Shown: one piece after another, positions 1-8,378 of the stretch
Position numbering within the stretch: the first letter of the stretch is position 1
Layout of the letters: every line of letters begins with the position of its first letter
Assembly (NCBI GenBank): GCA_009692925.1
Contig: SHYG01000009.1
Coordinates: 1 to 49,683 of the forward strand
Reading direction: 5' to 3'
Origin: Dehalococcoidia bacterium
GTDB taxonomy: Bacteria; Chloroflexota; Dehalococcoidia; Lucifugimonadales; UBA3495
DNA length: 49,683 bases
Position numbers and translations under genes: made by a program
The notes under the pieces: generated by a model
Told to the model about the DNA's origin: nothing
The model's database searches: none
Seen by the model: only the letters and a program-made list of their open reading frames with translations

Positions 1-72
1 GAATAGGTTGGGTGGATCATTTGAACCCTCGTCCGAGACGTCGGCACTTGGTCAATAGGGGCCTACGGCCCT

Positions 73-600
73 GTGGTGGACCAATTTGGAGGGGTTTGCC
101 CTCTTCGTCTAGCTCCTTGGGGGTTTGGCGGGCAGACTACCCCCTGGGGGGGCAGCCTGGGGCCGGCAGCCTTGCTGGAACGATTGGCCCGTTACCTGGA
201 CGCCCTGCCCCGAGATTTCGGCCTGGCGTTGGTGGATTCCCCCAGCGCCCTCATGCCCACCTGGCTGCGGGAGCCGCTACTGGTCTCCTTAGAGCACTGC
301 CGGCAGCTGTGCAACCAGGGACGGACCGTGGTGGTGGTGATGGATTCCGGACCTGCCTTGGACTGGGCCGTTGCCCGGCTATTCAGGCCGCCGGAAGTCC
401 ACATGCGCCTGCGGCTAGCCGCGGTACAGATGGGCCACGCCGTGCGAACCCTAGAGATCCGCCGGTCCGACGAGCACCCAGAGTGGCCGGCCCAGCCGGT
501 GGCCTTCCGGGTAGAGGAACGTGTCGGGATCCGCGTGGTCCACTGGCGGCGGTTCCGGCTTCCCACCGGAGCTTGGCAGGAAGCGGCTGACCTGACCTAA
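73..600 (+). CDS. C-terminal part of a RecA/KaiC/FlaH-like ATPase (partial or broken)
   Basis: The 175-residue product resembles the second half of a RecA-superfamily ATPase of the KaiC/GvpD/FlaH type. A hydrophobic strand ending in Asp, FGLALVDSPSALM (about residues 49-61), looks like Walker B. A second core strand, RTVVVVMD, follows, and the C-terminal beta-rich stretch (GHAVRTLEIRR...VAFRVEERVGIRVV) is typical of these families. No Walker A (GxxxxGKT) is present. The frame is open only from base 25, after stops at 4 and 22, so the N-terminal half is either on the other side of a frameshift or lost. The GTG at 73 is the first plausible start but may not be the real one. Family assignment is inference from the fold-like pattern only. 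Confidence 0.5.
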   Translation: MVDQFGGVCPLRLAPWGFGGQTTPWGGSLGPAALLERLARYLDALPRDFGLALVDSPSALMPTWLREPLLVSLEHCRQLCNQGRTVVVVMDSGPALDWAVARLFRPPEVHMRLRLAAVQMGHAVRTLEIRRSDEHPEWPAQPVAFRVEERVGIRVVHWRRFRLPTGAWQEAADLT

Positions 601-602
601 TT

Positions 603-696
603 GTAGGGGCAGACCGGAGCCTGCCCTGAGCAGCGCCGAAGGGTGTCTGCCCCGGCCTCGCCCAACCCCAGGGCGCACACATAGGTGCGCCCCTAC
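603..696. repeat. Two palindromic GTAGGGGC-type repeats
   Basis: Two members of the interspersed palindrome family lie in this 236-bp gap. The first (603-655) has arms GTAGGGGCAGAC and GTCTGCCCC around about 30 inserted bases. The second (671-696) is GGGCGCAC-acatag-GTGCGCCC followed by CTAC. Both can form hairpins. Apart from them and the leader of the next gene I see nothing in 601-836. Confidence 0.6.
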
Positions 697-836
697 GTCA
701 TCTCAACTAATATCACGCATCTCCGCAAGGGGGAGAACCCGGGACTTACCCTCCGCCGCAGTCCGCAGTTTGCATACGCTCCCCCTTATGCATTATTATC
801 TCCTGACAGCAGATACTGGCATTGGCGGGAGAGAAA

Positions 837-1610
837 ATGAGCTATCAACACATCCAGATTGACCAGCGGGACCGGGTGGCCGTCGTCACCCTGAACCGGC
901 CCGAGGTGCTGAACGCCTTGAACCTTGGGCTGGTGCAGGAGCTGGACCAGGCCATCACTCAGATGGAGGGGGATGATGGGGTGGGCGCCATTGTGCTCAC
1001 CGGCAGCGGGGAGCGGGCCTTCTCCGCGGGCGCGGACATTCATGAGAACCGGGAGCTGTCGCCCGAAGAACGCGAGCGGGTGACGGCGATGCGCGCCGAT
1101 TACACCTGGCACCTGGCCTCCTGCAGCAAGCCGGTCATCGGCGCCATCAACGGGCTGTGCTACGGCGGCGGCACGGTGATGGCCACCTCCCTGGACCTGC
1201 TGGTGGGGTGTGAGCGCAGCAGCTTTCGGTTCCTGGCGGTGAACTACGGGCAGATGAACGCCACCTGGAGCCTGCCCATGATGGTGGGCTGGCCGCGGGC
1301 CAAGGAGCTGCTGTACAGCGGGCGGGAGATTTTTGCGGAAGAAGCCTACCGCTTCGGGTTGCTGAACCACCTGGTGCCGGCGGCGCAGGTGGTGGACAAG
1401 GCGGTGGAGATTGGCGCGGGCTTTGCCAAGAACCGGCCCCAGAGCATTGCCAACATCAAGCAGATGCTGCTGGAGCACACCGGCCTGTCCCAGGAGGAGC
1501 AGTTCCGCAACGAGGTCAACGCCCGCCAGGGCCGAATGAAGGGCCTGACGGTGGAGGAAGGCTTCAAGAGCTTCCTGGACCGCAAGGGGCGCAAGCCCCG
1601 GGCCTCGTAA
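837..1610 (+). CDS. Enoyl-CoA hydratase/isomerase (crotonase) family protein
   Basis: A 257-residue crotonase-fold protein acting on acyl-CoA thioesters in the cytoplasm. The family signature is clear: VAVVTLNRPEVLNALN near the N-terminus, the first oxyanion-hole segment AFSAGADIHE (about 61-70) and the second, NGLCYGGGTVMATSLDLLVG (about 103-122). The second segment has Val where hydratases carry the catalytic Glu after the GGG, and the later Glu region also lacks an acidic residue. A classical hydratase reaction is therefore doubtful; isomerase, hydrolase or another crotonase reaction is possible. The ATG at 837 is chosen because GGCGGGAG lies just upstream. An in-frame TTG at 822 is possible but has no ribosome site. 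Confidence 0.88.
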   Translation: MSYQHIQIDQRDRVAVVTLNRPEVLNALNLGLVQELDQAITQMEGDDGVGAIVLTGSGERAFSAGADIHENRELSPEERERVTAMRADYTWHLASCSKPVIGAINGLCYGGGTVMATSLDLLVGCERSSFRFLAVNYGQMNATWSLPMMVGWPRAKELLYSGREIFAEEAYRFGLLNHLVPAAQVVDKAVEIGAGFAKNRPQSIANIKQMLLEHTGLSQEEQFRNEVNARQGRMKGLTVEEGFKSFLDRKGRKPRAS

Positions 1611-1649
1611 GGACACGGTGTCACCGTTCTGACCCGTCCATCCAACAGG

Positions 1650-3032
1650 GTGCTGGCCCTCAAGCTGGCCATCCCCGTGGTTCTGATGGCCGCCATCCTG
1701 CTGGCGCCCGCACCTCCCGGCCTTACCGCCCAGGGGCAACGCGCCCTGGCGGTGATGGGCTTGGCCGTGGCCCTGTGGCTCACCGAGGTCATCCCGGCGG
1801 CGGTCACCGGCTTGGTGGGCATAGTCCTCCTGGTGGTGCTGGGCGGCGTCCCCGACCTGGGGGTAGCCCTCCACGGATTCTCCCAGCCGGTAACTTACTT
1901 CCTCATTGGCATCCTCACCCTGGGCATGGCGGTGCACCGCTCCGGCCTGGCGGAGCGTCTGGCCGTGCTACTCATCCGCGGAGCGCGCGGCAACCCCCGG
2001 GCGCTCTACTTCCAGATGCTGTTCTCCTTCGCCGCCCTCACCTTCGCCTTGCCCTCCGCCAGCACCCGCGGCGCCATCATGGTGCATATCTATGAGGAGG
2101 TGATGGCCCGCTGGAGGGTGCCCAAGGAATCGCCCATGTACCGGGGCATTTTTCTGGCCATGGCCTCCTTGAACCGGCTGGGGTCCACCGCCCTGCTGGC
2201 GGGAGGCATCACCCCAGTGGTGGCCTCCGGGCTGCTGGGGGATTTCTCCTGGACGCAGTGGTTCCTGCTGATGAGCGTGCCTTTCTACACCAACCTGCTG
2301 GCGGGCGGAGTGCTGGTGTACCTGTACCACCGGGCCGGCTTCCGCCTGGCCGACACCCTGGACTTATCCGGACTGGGCGGCGGCCCCATCAAGCCGGTGG
2401 AGGTGCGCGCCGGGCTGATTGCTCTCGGCACCGCCCTGCTGTGGTTCACCGACTTTGCCCACGGCCTGCCGCCGGCGGTGCCCGCCCTGATCGCGCTGGT
2501 GATTATCCTGCTGCCCGGTGTGGGTGTGCTGAGCTTCCGGGACTTTGAACGAGACTTGGGCTGGAGTAACTACCTGGTCATTGCCACCTCTTTGTCCCTG
2601 GCCCACGCCCTGGTATCCAGCGGCGCGGCGGCATGGTTCTCCGGCGCCCTGGTGGCGGGCATCCAGGACCTCAACCTGGGCAGTTCACCCATGCTGGTGG
2701 TCCTGGCGCTGGGATTGATGGCGGCGGTGGTGCGGCTGGCGGTGCCCAACATCGCCGGATACCTGGCCCTGGTCATTCCCATAGCCATGTCCACCGGCCA
2801 AGCGCTGGGCCTCAACCCGGTGGCGTGCGGCCTTGCCGTGGTAGTGGTGGGCGATTCAGTAATCTACTACCCGGCCCAAAGCACCGCCAGCGTCTTCATC
2901 TACCAGCGAGCCGGCCTGCAAACCCCCGTGGTGTTTGCCTTTGGGTTGGTAATGACCGTAGTGGCTCTGGCGGTGTTGCTGGGCCTGACAATACCCTACT
3001 GGAGCTTGGTGGGCCAGCCCCTGTCCCCCTGA
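1650..3032 (+). CDS. DASS/SLC13-family anion transporter
   Basis: A 460-residue polytopic inner-membrane protein with about 11-12 hydrophobic segments, resembling the divalent anion:Na+ symporter family (Na_sulph_symp), which carries dicarboxylates, citrate or sulfate. Supporting stretches are ALWLTEVIPAAVTGLVGIVLLV near the N-terminus, the repeat-type motifs NRLGSTALLAGGITPVVASGLLG (about 172-194) and a matching region around PNIAGYLALVIPIAMSTGQALGLNP (about 365-389). It starts with GTG 39 bases after the crotonase stop and may be co-transcribed with it, which would suit organic-acid uptake. The substrate cannot be told from sequence. Confidence 0.8.
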   Translation: MLALKLAIPVVLMAAILLAPAPPGLTAQGQRALAVMGLAVALWLTEVIPAAVTGLVGIVLLVVLGGVPDLGVALHGFSQPVTYFLIGILTLGMAVHRSGLAERLAVLLIRGARGNPRALYFQMLFSFAALTFALPSASTRGAIMVHIYEEVMARWRVPKESPMYRGIFLAMASLNRLGSTALLAGGITPVVASGLLGDFSWTQWFLLMSVPFYTNLLAGGVLVYLYHRAGFRLADTLDLSGLGGGPIKPVEVRAGLIALGTALLWFTDFAHGLPPAVPALIALVIILLPGVGVLSFRDFERDLGWSNYLVIATSLSLAHALVSSGAAAWFSGALVAGIQDLNLGSSPMLVVLALGLMAAVVRLAVPNIAGYLALVIPIAMSTGQALGLNPVACGLAVVVVGDSVIYYPAQSTASVFIYQRAGLQTPVVFAFGLVMTVVALAVLLGLTIPYWSLVGQPLSP

Positions 3033-3118
3033 ATGCCAGTCCCCTAGTATTTCATTCCCGCCAGCACAATACTAAAACAAGAGCTGTTTTTTGCCATCAT
3101 CTAGCCGGGGCCAGAGGG

Positions 3119-3124
3119 TATAAT
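3119..3124 (+). promoter_or_regulatory. Candidate -10 box for the SlyD-like gene
   Basis: TATAAT lies about 55 bases upstream of the ATG at 3180, in a short AT-richer gap after the transporter. No convincing -35 box sits at 16-18 bases, so this is a weak promoter call based on the -10 alone. Confidence 0.35.
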
Positions 3125-3179
3125 GCCGTTATGTTGACCCCCAGCAACGGCCAACTTGCGTTGGGACGGGAAGGTGCAG

Positions 3180-3608
3180 ATGACTCAGGCGCAGCGCGGC
3201 AAGACAGTTCAGGTCCATTACACCGGCACACTGGCCGACGGCAGTGTTTTTGACTCCTCCCAGGGGGGCAGCCCCTTGGAGTTCACCATCGGCCAGGGGC
3301 AGATGATCCCCGGGTTTGAACAGGGTGTGCTGGGCATGGCGCAGGGTGATTCTAAGACCATCACCATCGCCGCCACCCAAGCCTACGGGCCGCACCATGC
3401 CGAGCGCGTGATTAAGGTTGAACGTGGGGATATGCCGCCAGACATAAGCCTGGAGGTGGGCGTCCAGGTGCAAGGCAACGGTCCTGGAGGCCGGCAGGCG
3501 TCCTTCACCGTGGTGGCCCTCACCGAAAGCCAGGTAACCCTGGACGGCAATCACCCCCTGGCCGGCAAGGACCTCACCTTCGAGATTAAGTTGGTGTCGG
3601 TCAGCTAA
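3180..3608 (+). CDS. FKBP-type peptidyl-prolyl isomerase, SlyD-like
   Basis: A 142-residue cytoplasmic prolyl isomerase/chaperone. It has the FKBP core of SlyD-type proteins: KTVQVHYTGTLADGSVFDSS (about 8-27), FTIGQGQMIPGFEQGVLGM (about 34-52), an insert-in-flap domain in the middle, and the closing strand DGNHPLAGKDLTFEIKLVSV (about 120-139). There is no His/Cys-rich metal-binding tail, so it is like the short SlyD/FkpB forms. The ATG at 3180 has GGGAAGGTG upstream; a TTG at 3156 would add eight residues not expected for the family. It stands alone between unrelated genes. Confidence 0.92.
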   Translation: MTQAQRGKTVQVHYTGTLADGSVFDSSQGGSPLEFTIGQGQMIPGFEQGVLGMAQGDSKTITIAATQAYGPHHAERVIKVERGDMPPDISLEVGVQVQGNGPGGRQASFTVVALTESQVTLDGNHPLAGKDLTFEIKLVSVS

Positions 3609-3708
3609 CGGCGCCGGATTACCCCGGATCAAATGTCCAGGCGGTACGGGGCCCGGCGGTACGGAAACAGGAGCAAACATATTGGCACACCAATAGCACC
3701 TCAGAATT

Positions 3709-3912
3709 GTGCGGGAAGGGCGGGAGGCCATCGAAGCGTGGCGTCACACCCACCCGGACGTTGCCCTGGACCTGCGGGAGCAAGATGTACTGTTCCTGGT
3801 CCGGCTGGACAACTTCGTATTTGACGGCTGGCAACACCCCCGCAAGTACGAGCACTCCCTGAATACCCTGCTGCACGCCCTGGACGGCAAGACCTGGCCC
3901 GCGACGGAGTAG
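3709..3912 (+). CDS. Small hypothetical protein
   Basis: A 67-residue product from GTG at 3709. The composition is protein-like, with an amphipathic stretch (REGREAIEAWRHTHPDVALDL), a hydrophobic core (DVLFLVRLDNFVFDGW) and a Lys/His-containing helix (HPRKYEHSLNTLLHALDGKTWP). I do not recognise it. The reading frame is closed just upstream (stop at 3694), there is no good ribosome site, and the first bases read better in another frame. It could be the 3' part of a decayed gene. Confidence 0.4.
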   Translation: MREGREAIEAWRHTHPDVALDLREQDVLFLVRLDNFVFDGWQHPRKYEHSLNTLLHALDGKTWPATE

Positions 3913-3926
3913 GGGAGAACCGATTT

Positions 3927-4004
3927 ACCACAGAGAGCGCAGAGAAGTTCACGATTGATTGCCCATTGTGTTATGTGTAGGGGAGACGCATGCGTCGCCC
4001 CTAC
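3927..4004. repeat. CACAGAGAGC-type repeat plus 28-bp palindrome
   Basis: 3927-3947 (ACCACAGAGAGCGCAGAGAAG) matches the repeat fragments at 5892 and 25267. 3977-4004 is a 28-bp palindrome with arms GTAGGGG/CCCCTAC and core GACGCATGCGTC, a member of the interspersed hairpin family. Both lie between the small ORF and the 3' end of the SDR gene. Confidence 0.65.
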
Positions 4005-4055
4005 AGTTTTCTCCGCGTACCCCTTTCTGGATAGGGCATACGCCCCAGCCCGCCC

Positions 4056-4880
4056 CTACCCCGGCCGTTGGTATTGCTGCTGGGCCAGGGTGGTGTAGGT
4101 GGCCGGAGTGGTCATGGCCAGGCCAGCGTCCACCGGCAGCACCACGCCGCTAACCCAACGCGCCTCGTCGCTGGCTAGAAACACCGCCGCCCAAGCAATG
4201 TCCCAGGCAGTGCCCTCCGTGCCCAGCGGCGCCGCCTGCTGCCGCTGCTCCCGCAAGGTCGCATCCATCCGTGGAGCCACCATGGGCGTGTAGACCAGGC
4301 CAGGCGCAATGCAGTTGACTCGGATGTTGTCCCGCCCGTGGTCGGCGGCCATGGAGAAGGTGAGGCCCACCACCGCCGCCTTGGAGGCCGTGTAAGGCGT
4401 GCTGCTGTGGGCGCGCAGCCCGGCGATGGAGGAGATGTTGATGATGGAGCCGCCGCCGGACTTGATCATTTGCGGGATGGCGAACTTGCTGGCCAGGACA
4501 ATGCTCTTGACGTTCACCGCCATCACGAAGTCCCAGTCCGCCTCGCTGACCTCCACCACGGTGCCCCGTCGGGAGATCCCCACGTTGTTGTCCAGGATGT
4601 CCAGCCGTCCGTAGCGCGCCACCGCCGTCTCCACCATGCGGCGGCAGTCGTCGGCATTGATCATGTTGCCGGCCAGCGCGGAGGCCTCACCCCCTTCCTC
4701 ATGGATCAGGGCGAGCGTTTCATTCGCCCGATCCAGCACCGAATCCACCAGCAGCACCTTGGCGCCCTCCCGGGCAAAGAGCATCGCTGTGGCCCGGCCG
4801 TTGCCCACTCCCGGCCCGCTGGAACCGGCGCCGGTGACAATGGCAACCTTCCCTTCCAACCTAGGTCTGCGCTCTGGCAT
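4056..4880 (-). CDS. Short-chain dehydrogenase/reductase (SDR)
   Basis: A 274-residue classical SDR, an NAD(P)-dependent oxidoreductase. It shows the Rossmann cofactor motif TGAGSSGPGVGNG (about 16-28, with a longer Gly loop than the usual TGxxxGxG), NNVG in place of NNAG (about 98-101), the catalytic Ser in SIINISSIAG, and YTASK (about 162-166) with catalytic Tyr and Lys. The C-terminus PVDAGLAMT is also typical. The start at 4880 is supported by AAGGAGC upstream. The substrate is unknown, and no neighbour suggests a pathway. Confidence 0.9.
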   Translation of the reverse strand: MPERRPRLEGKVAIVTGAGSSGPGVGNGRATAMLFAREGAKVLLVDSVLDRANETLALIHEEGGEASALAGNMINADDCRRMVETAVARYGRLDILDNNVGISRRGTVVEVSEADWDFVMAVNVKSIVLASKFAIPQMIKSGGGSIINISSIAGLRAHSSTPYTASKAAVVGLTFSMAADHGRDNIRVNCIAPGLVYTPMVAPRMDATLREQRQQAAPLGTEGTAWDIAWAAVFLASDEARWVSGVVLPVDAGLAMTTPATYTTLAQQQYQRPG

Positions 4881-5064
4881 GGTGTTGCTCCTTGTGCTTC
4901 AGACTTCTGCCGCGGGCAGTAACGGCACGGCAGGAGTAACATCCGTCAAACCGTCCGGCTTGTCAAGGGCCGGGCCGAACCCTCTAAACTGGCAGTTGGG
5001 CGTCGCCCCCAGTCTTGTATCCCCAGCGGCCCACCCGATATCCTAAAGAGCGGGAGTAAGAGTG

Positions 5065-5877
5065 ATGGCTGCTGGATACAATGTAGAAGACAAGAGCCGC
5101 TCCACCCGCAATGCCTTGCTGCTGGGAGCAGTGGTGTTGCTGATCGTGGGGGTTGTCGCGACCATACCCATCTACCGGCCCCAACTGGCGGTTTACGTAA
5201 CCCTGCTGGCGCTGTCCTTCATGGTGGCGCTGCAGAAGTACATGGCCAGCTTTGTGGGGTATTTTGTCCTGCGGTTCTCCCGGCTGTTTGACGTGGGCGA
5301 CCGCATTCGCATCGGCGCCCTCAAAGGCGACGTCACCCACATTGGCTTCCTGCACTTCCTGCTGGACGAGGTGGGCGAGGGCGAGAAGTTCGGCGGGGAG
5401 CTTACCGGCCGGATCCTGCACATACCCAACCACACGGTGCTGGACCAGCCGGTGCTGAACTTCTCCCAGAACTACACCGTCCACGGCCGCTTCCTGTCTT
5501 GCAGCTACATGTTCGACGAGGTCAGCATCCCAGTGCCCGACGGCGTGCAGGTGCGGCTGGCCCGCGGCATCCTGGAGGACATTCTCCGCCAGGAGGACCG
5601 GCCCTCCCGCCAGGAGGCGGAGCGCGTATATGCCGCCGACACCCCCACTTTCCTGGAGGCGGAGGACCAGCAGCCCAGGGTAATGGTCTTCATTGAGGGA
5701 GACAAGACGGTGCTGGTGGGCAAGTTCGTGGCCCCGGTACGAAGCCGCAACGATCTGAAGAGCACCATCACCCTGCGCTTTCTGGAGGAGATGGACCGGC
5801 TGAAGACCCCCGCCGCTCTGGAGACGGAGCGACTCAAAACTCCCGCCGTCGTGCAGGCCAAGCGGCCCGCAGCCTAG
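5065..5877 (+). CDS. MscS-family mechanosensitive channel protein
   Basis: A 270-residue membrane protein. Two N-terminal transmembrane segments (NALLLGAVVLLIVGVVATIPI and LAVYVTLLALSFMVALQKY) are followed by the MscS pore-to-beta-domain signature RLFDVGDRIRIGALKGDVTHIGFLHFLL (about 72-99) and HIPNHTVLDQPVLNFS (about 118-133). It has fewer transmembrane helices than large MscS paralogues and a charged C-terminal tail with two LKTPA repeats. It likely releases solutes under hypo-osmotic stress. The ATG at 5065 lies 8 bases after GGGAG; an adjacent GTG at 5062 is less likely. Confidence 0.83.
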   Translation: MAAGYNVEDKSRSTRNALLLGAVVLLIVGVVATIPIYRPQLAVYVTLLALSFMVALQKYMASFVGYFVLRFSRLFDVGDRIRIGALKGDVTHIGFLHFLLDEVGEGEKFGGELTGRILHIPNHTVLDQPVLNFSQNYTVHGRFLSCSYMFDEVSIPVPDGVQVRLARGILEDILRQEDRPSRQEAERVYAADTPTFLEAEDQQPRVMVFIEGDKTVLVGKFVAPVRSRNDLKSTITLRFLEEMDRLKTPAALETERLKTPAVVQAKRPAA

Positions 5878-5891
5878 CCCCCGGGGGATTC

Positions 5892-5971
5892 ACCACAGAG
5901 AGCACAGAGGACGCAGAGCCTTTATGGGTAGCTTTCCCTGATATCTCAGCGTTCTCCGCGCTCTCTGCGGT
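5892..5971. repeat. CACAGAGAGC inverted repeat
   Basis: The left end ACCACAGAGAGCAC (5892-5905) and the right end GCGCTCTCTGCGGT (5958-5971) are near-perfect inverted repeats enclosing about 50 bases. Partial copies occur at 3927 and 25267. It lies between two convergent genes, where it could act as a bidirectional transcript end. Confidence 0.6.
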
Positions 5972-5992
5972 AAAATCGCACTTGCCAATGTC

Positions 5993-7609
5993 TCACTCCA
6001 CAATCGGACGGGAGACGATCCACAGGCTAACCACCGTGTAGCTCACCATCAGCGCCAGCAGGGGCAACTGGCTCCGCAGGGCCAAGCCACGGTCGGGGTA
6101 GAGGGCCAGGGAACGCAGGTGCGCCAGGTACACCGCCACTATGTGGCCCGCTACGATGGCCCCCACCGAGAAGATCCAGATGAACCGGGCGTTGGTGATG
6201 CCGATATTCACTTTGTATCCTGCGGTACCCAGCAAGTCCCAGCCCGCGCCGAAGGGGTCTGAGGACAGGGGAATAATCAGCTGCCCCTGAATCAGCAGAA
6301 AGCTCAGGTAGTGGGCGAACAGGTAGGCCAGCGAAATGGGTATCAGGGTGTAGACGAAGGTCCGCGCCAGGACGCCGGTGGCCGTGCGGCGGGCCACAGC
6401 CAGGTGCATCAGGAAGGTAAATCCCCAGTACAAACCCGCGAAGGCCAGGGTGAAGGCCAGCAACCCCAGGGTGTTGGCAATAACCGCCCCACTGAGGAAT
6501 GGAATGCTGGAGCGAGGGAGCTGCAGCAGGAAATAGAGCTGCACGTTCAGCCACTCAGGCGTGGCGCTGAACCCGTCAAAGGATACCGTGGCCAGCAGTA
6601 GCATGACCATGGCCATCCCATCCCCGGAGGCGGCTCCCAGAGTTTGGCCTGTCCTGCCCGCTCCGTCGCCCCGGTGCAAGCCCACCGCGGGCGGGCGCAG
6701 GTTCAGCTCCCAGCCCTGGCTGCGCTCTAGACACTCGTAGCAGTCTACGCACCCGGTCTCCCCGATTCCGTCGGCGCCGCCGCAACCCGCGCCGCACTCC
6801 CGGCAGGCCGCCGGATCGGGTACCCGCACTTCCGTGATGGAGAAACGGGACAGGAGGCCAAATACCACGGAGAACACCTCGCCGTGGCGCAGCCACTGGT
6901 GCTTGCCGAAGATGAACATCCCCGACCAGGTGATGCCGCTGTAGATCAGCACGATCCGGGCCAGGCTCTGGGGAGTGGAGTTCTCCCCCAGGGCGTTTTC
7001 CACCCAGCTAAAGGCAAAGAACAGGGCCACCGCCGGCCAGACTCCCCAGTGCGCCGGATACTCCCGCCCTAGGTCCAGCCCCTGGCCTTGGTTGCGCGTG
7101 TTAAGCCTGTTGACCCGCAGATATAGGAACTCGGCCCAGCTAAAGAGCACCTTCCAGGGGTTGACCAATGCCCACAGGTTGCCCAGTAGGGCGATGACAA
7201 AGCTCATGCCCACCCACCAGATTACCCAAACAAAGGTGGGCGCGAAGTTCTCCACCGGCGAGGCTGAGCCCAGCAGGCCTGCGGCCACCACCAGCAAGAA
7301 CAGCAGCACCGCCAGCAGCCGGGCCAGCGGGGCCAGCAGCCGGGTGAGCAGGATTCGCAGCCAGGCGTGGCGGAGCAGGTCAAGCCTGGGGCAGTCCATG
7401 GCGTGGGAGGCGCCCTTGATCATGCCGCCCATGAGGACGAAGGAGAACACCACCGCGGCCGCCGCGCCCGCCGCAAAGAAGCTCAGGGGCAGCGGCAGGT
7501 CATACCTCTCACCAAAGCCGTGGGCCTGGGCAACACGCAGGGGCCCCAGCAGGCCCAGGAAGAGAGCCAGCAAAGCTACTGGCAAAATTGTCCAGCGCCG
7601 ATTCACCAT
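5993..7609 (-). CDS. Polytopic membrane protein with six-cysteine loop
   Basis: A 538-residue integral membrane protein with a signal-like first segment ending AQAHGFGERYDLPLPL (about 28-42) and roughly 11-12 transmembrane helices. Its central soluble loop carries six cysteines as CxxCxxxC (C269, C272, C276) and CxxCxxC (C287, C290, C293), a likely metal or Fe-S site. The AHGFGERYDLP start recalls proteins annotated, on thin grounds, as fenitrothion hydrolase-like membrane proteins. I do not trust that function. AAGGAGGTGG sits just before the ATG. It is the last gene of a minus-strand run with a YtkA-like protein, a His-rich secreted protein and a cupredoxin-like lipoprotein, which suggests metal transport or assembly. 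Membrane topology is clear; function is inference. Confidence 0.75.
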   Translation of the reverse strand: MVNRRWTILPVALLALFLGLLGPLRVAQAHGFGERYDLPLPLSFFAAGAAAAVVFSFVLMGGMIKGASHAMDCPRLDLLRHAWLRILLTRLLAPLARLLAVLLFLLVVAAGLLGSASPVENFAPTFVWVIWWVGMSFVIALLGNLWALVNPWKVLFSWAEFLYLRVNRLNTRNQGQGLDLGREYPAHWGVWPAVALFFAFSWVENALGENSTPQSLARIVLIYSGITWSGMFIFGKHQWLRHGEVFSVVFGLLSRFSITEVRVPDPAACRECGAGCGGADGIGETGCVDCYECLERSQGWELNLRPPAVGLHRGDGAGRTGQTLGAASGDGMAMVMLLLATVSFDGFSATPEWLNVQLYFLLQLPRSSIPFLSGAVIANTLGLLAFTLAFAGLYWGFTFLMHLAVARRTATGVLARTFVYTLIPISLAYLFAHYLSFLLIQGQLIIPLSSDPFGAGWDLLGTAGYKVNIGITNARFIWIFSVGAIVAGHIVAVYLAHLRSLALYPDRGLALRSQLPLLALMVSYTVVSLWIVSRPIVE

Positions 7610-7629
7610 GCCACCTCCTTTGCTTGGGA

Positions 7630-7791
7630 TTTCCGTCCCGAACTCTTCACAACCGCTTTAGATACTTATGCACGGCGCAGTAAGAACCACCGACAAAATG
7701 ACTCCTCCGTTCCCCTTGATGGGAGAGGATTAAGGCGAGGGGTATCACCCTCACCTCAGCCCTCTCCCTCGGGGAGAGGGAGTACAGGGTG
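7630..7791. repeat. 41-bp dispersed repeat and GC-rich hairpin
   Basis: 7630-7670 is a 41-bp sequence found again, same orientation and 36 of 41 bases identical, at 34629-34669. Downstream, about 7772-7790 contains CCCTCTCCCTCGGGGAGAGGG, a strong hairpin. This 199-bp gap separates the cupredoxin-like gene from the membrane protein gene of the same operon and holds no gene. Confidence 0.6.
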
Positions 7792-7808
7792 CCCAAAGAA
7801 GCACGTCG

Positions 7809-8246
7809 CTACGTGGGGAGGACCTCCAGGAACCCCACCTCTTTCTCCTCCTCCTCAGCGTGCGCCGGGGCGGGAGTGCCCGCGGGCGGCGCCGCGTGAC
7901 CGTCCTCTGCCGCGTGGAAGGTGAGCTTGAACCGGCCGGTGGCGGTGGCGGTGAACGCCAGCTCAGTTACCCCATCGGCGGTCACATCTTTCTCAATATC
8001 GTAGCCGTGGAGGTGGATCTCCCCCGCCTCGTGGGCCTGAATCTTCAGCGTGACCGTGTCCCCCTGCTTGGCCTTGACGACATTGGGGGTCATGCCCGTT
8101 TCTTCCAGCTTAACCGATACTTCCACGTGCTGGGGCCCGCCGGAGTAGCAGGCCGCGGTTAGGAGCATACCCACACTAGTCGCCAACACCAGGGCGGACA
8201 TCAGACCTGTCTTGAGCCCTTGCGAAAGGAATTGTTTGGTGCTCAT
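7809..8246 (-). CDS. Cupredoxin-like lipoprotein
   Basis: A 145-residue exported lipoprotein. The signal peptide ends in a lipobox-like LTAAC (about 29-33). A cupredoxin-type beta domain follows (HVEVSVKLEETGMTPNVVKAKQGDTVTLKIQAHEAGEIHLHGYDIEK...GRFKLTFHAAEDGH), then a Pro/Ala/Glu-rich tail. Plastocyanin-like copper sites use His-Cys-His-Met. Here His residues are present (HLHGYD, FHAAEDGH) but no ligand Cys, as in EfeO/YtkA-associated cupredoxin-like domains, so metal binding would be by His/Met/acidic groups. AAAAGGAGA precedes the ATG. It is third in the 9.35-6.0 kb operon. Confidence 0.8.
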   Translation of the reverse strand: MSTKQFLSQGLKTGLMSALVLATSVGMLLTAACYSGGPQHVEVSVKLEETGMTPNVVKAKQGDTVTLKIQAHEAGEIHLHGYDIEKDVTADGVTELAFTATATGRFKLTFHAAEDGHAAPPAGTPAPAHAEEEEKEVGFLEVLPT

Positions 8247-8378
8247 GGTAGTTCTCCTTTTGATGAATGGTGCAGTGTGCCAGCCAGTGGCTCCGCGCTC
8301 CAGACGCGCCGGATTGCCGGCAGGATGTTGTACGGCGGAGAGCGGGCAACCGATGGGAAATCCGAGAGATGCGGCGGG

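Noticed and set aside
786-1937. 383-residue open frame on the minus strand
   Set aside because: It lies opposite the crotonase and transporter genes, is rich in His/Gln/Gly and has no family-like features; a GC-driven shadow frame.
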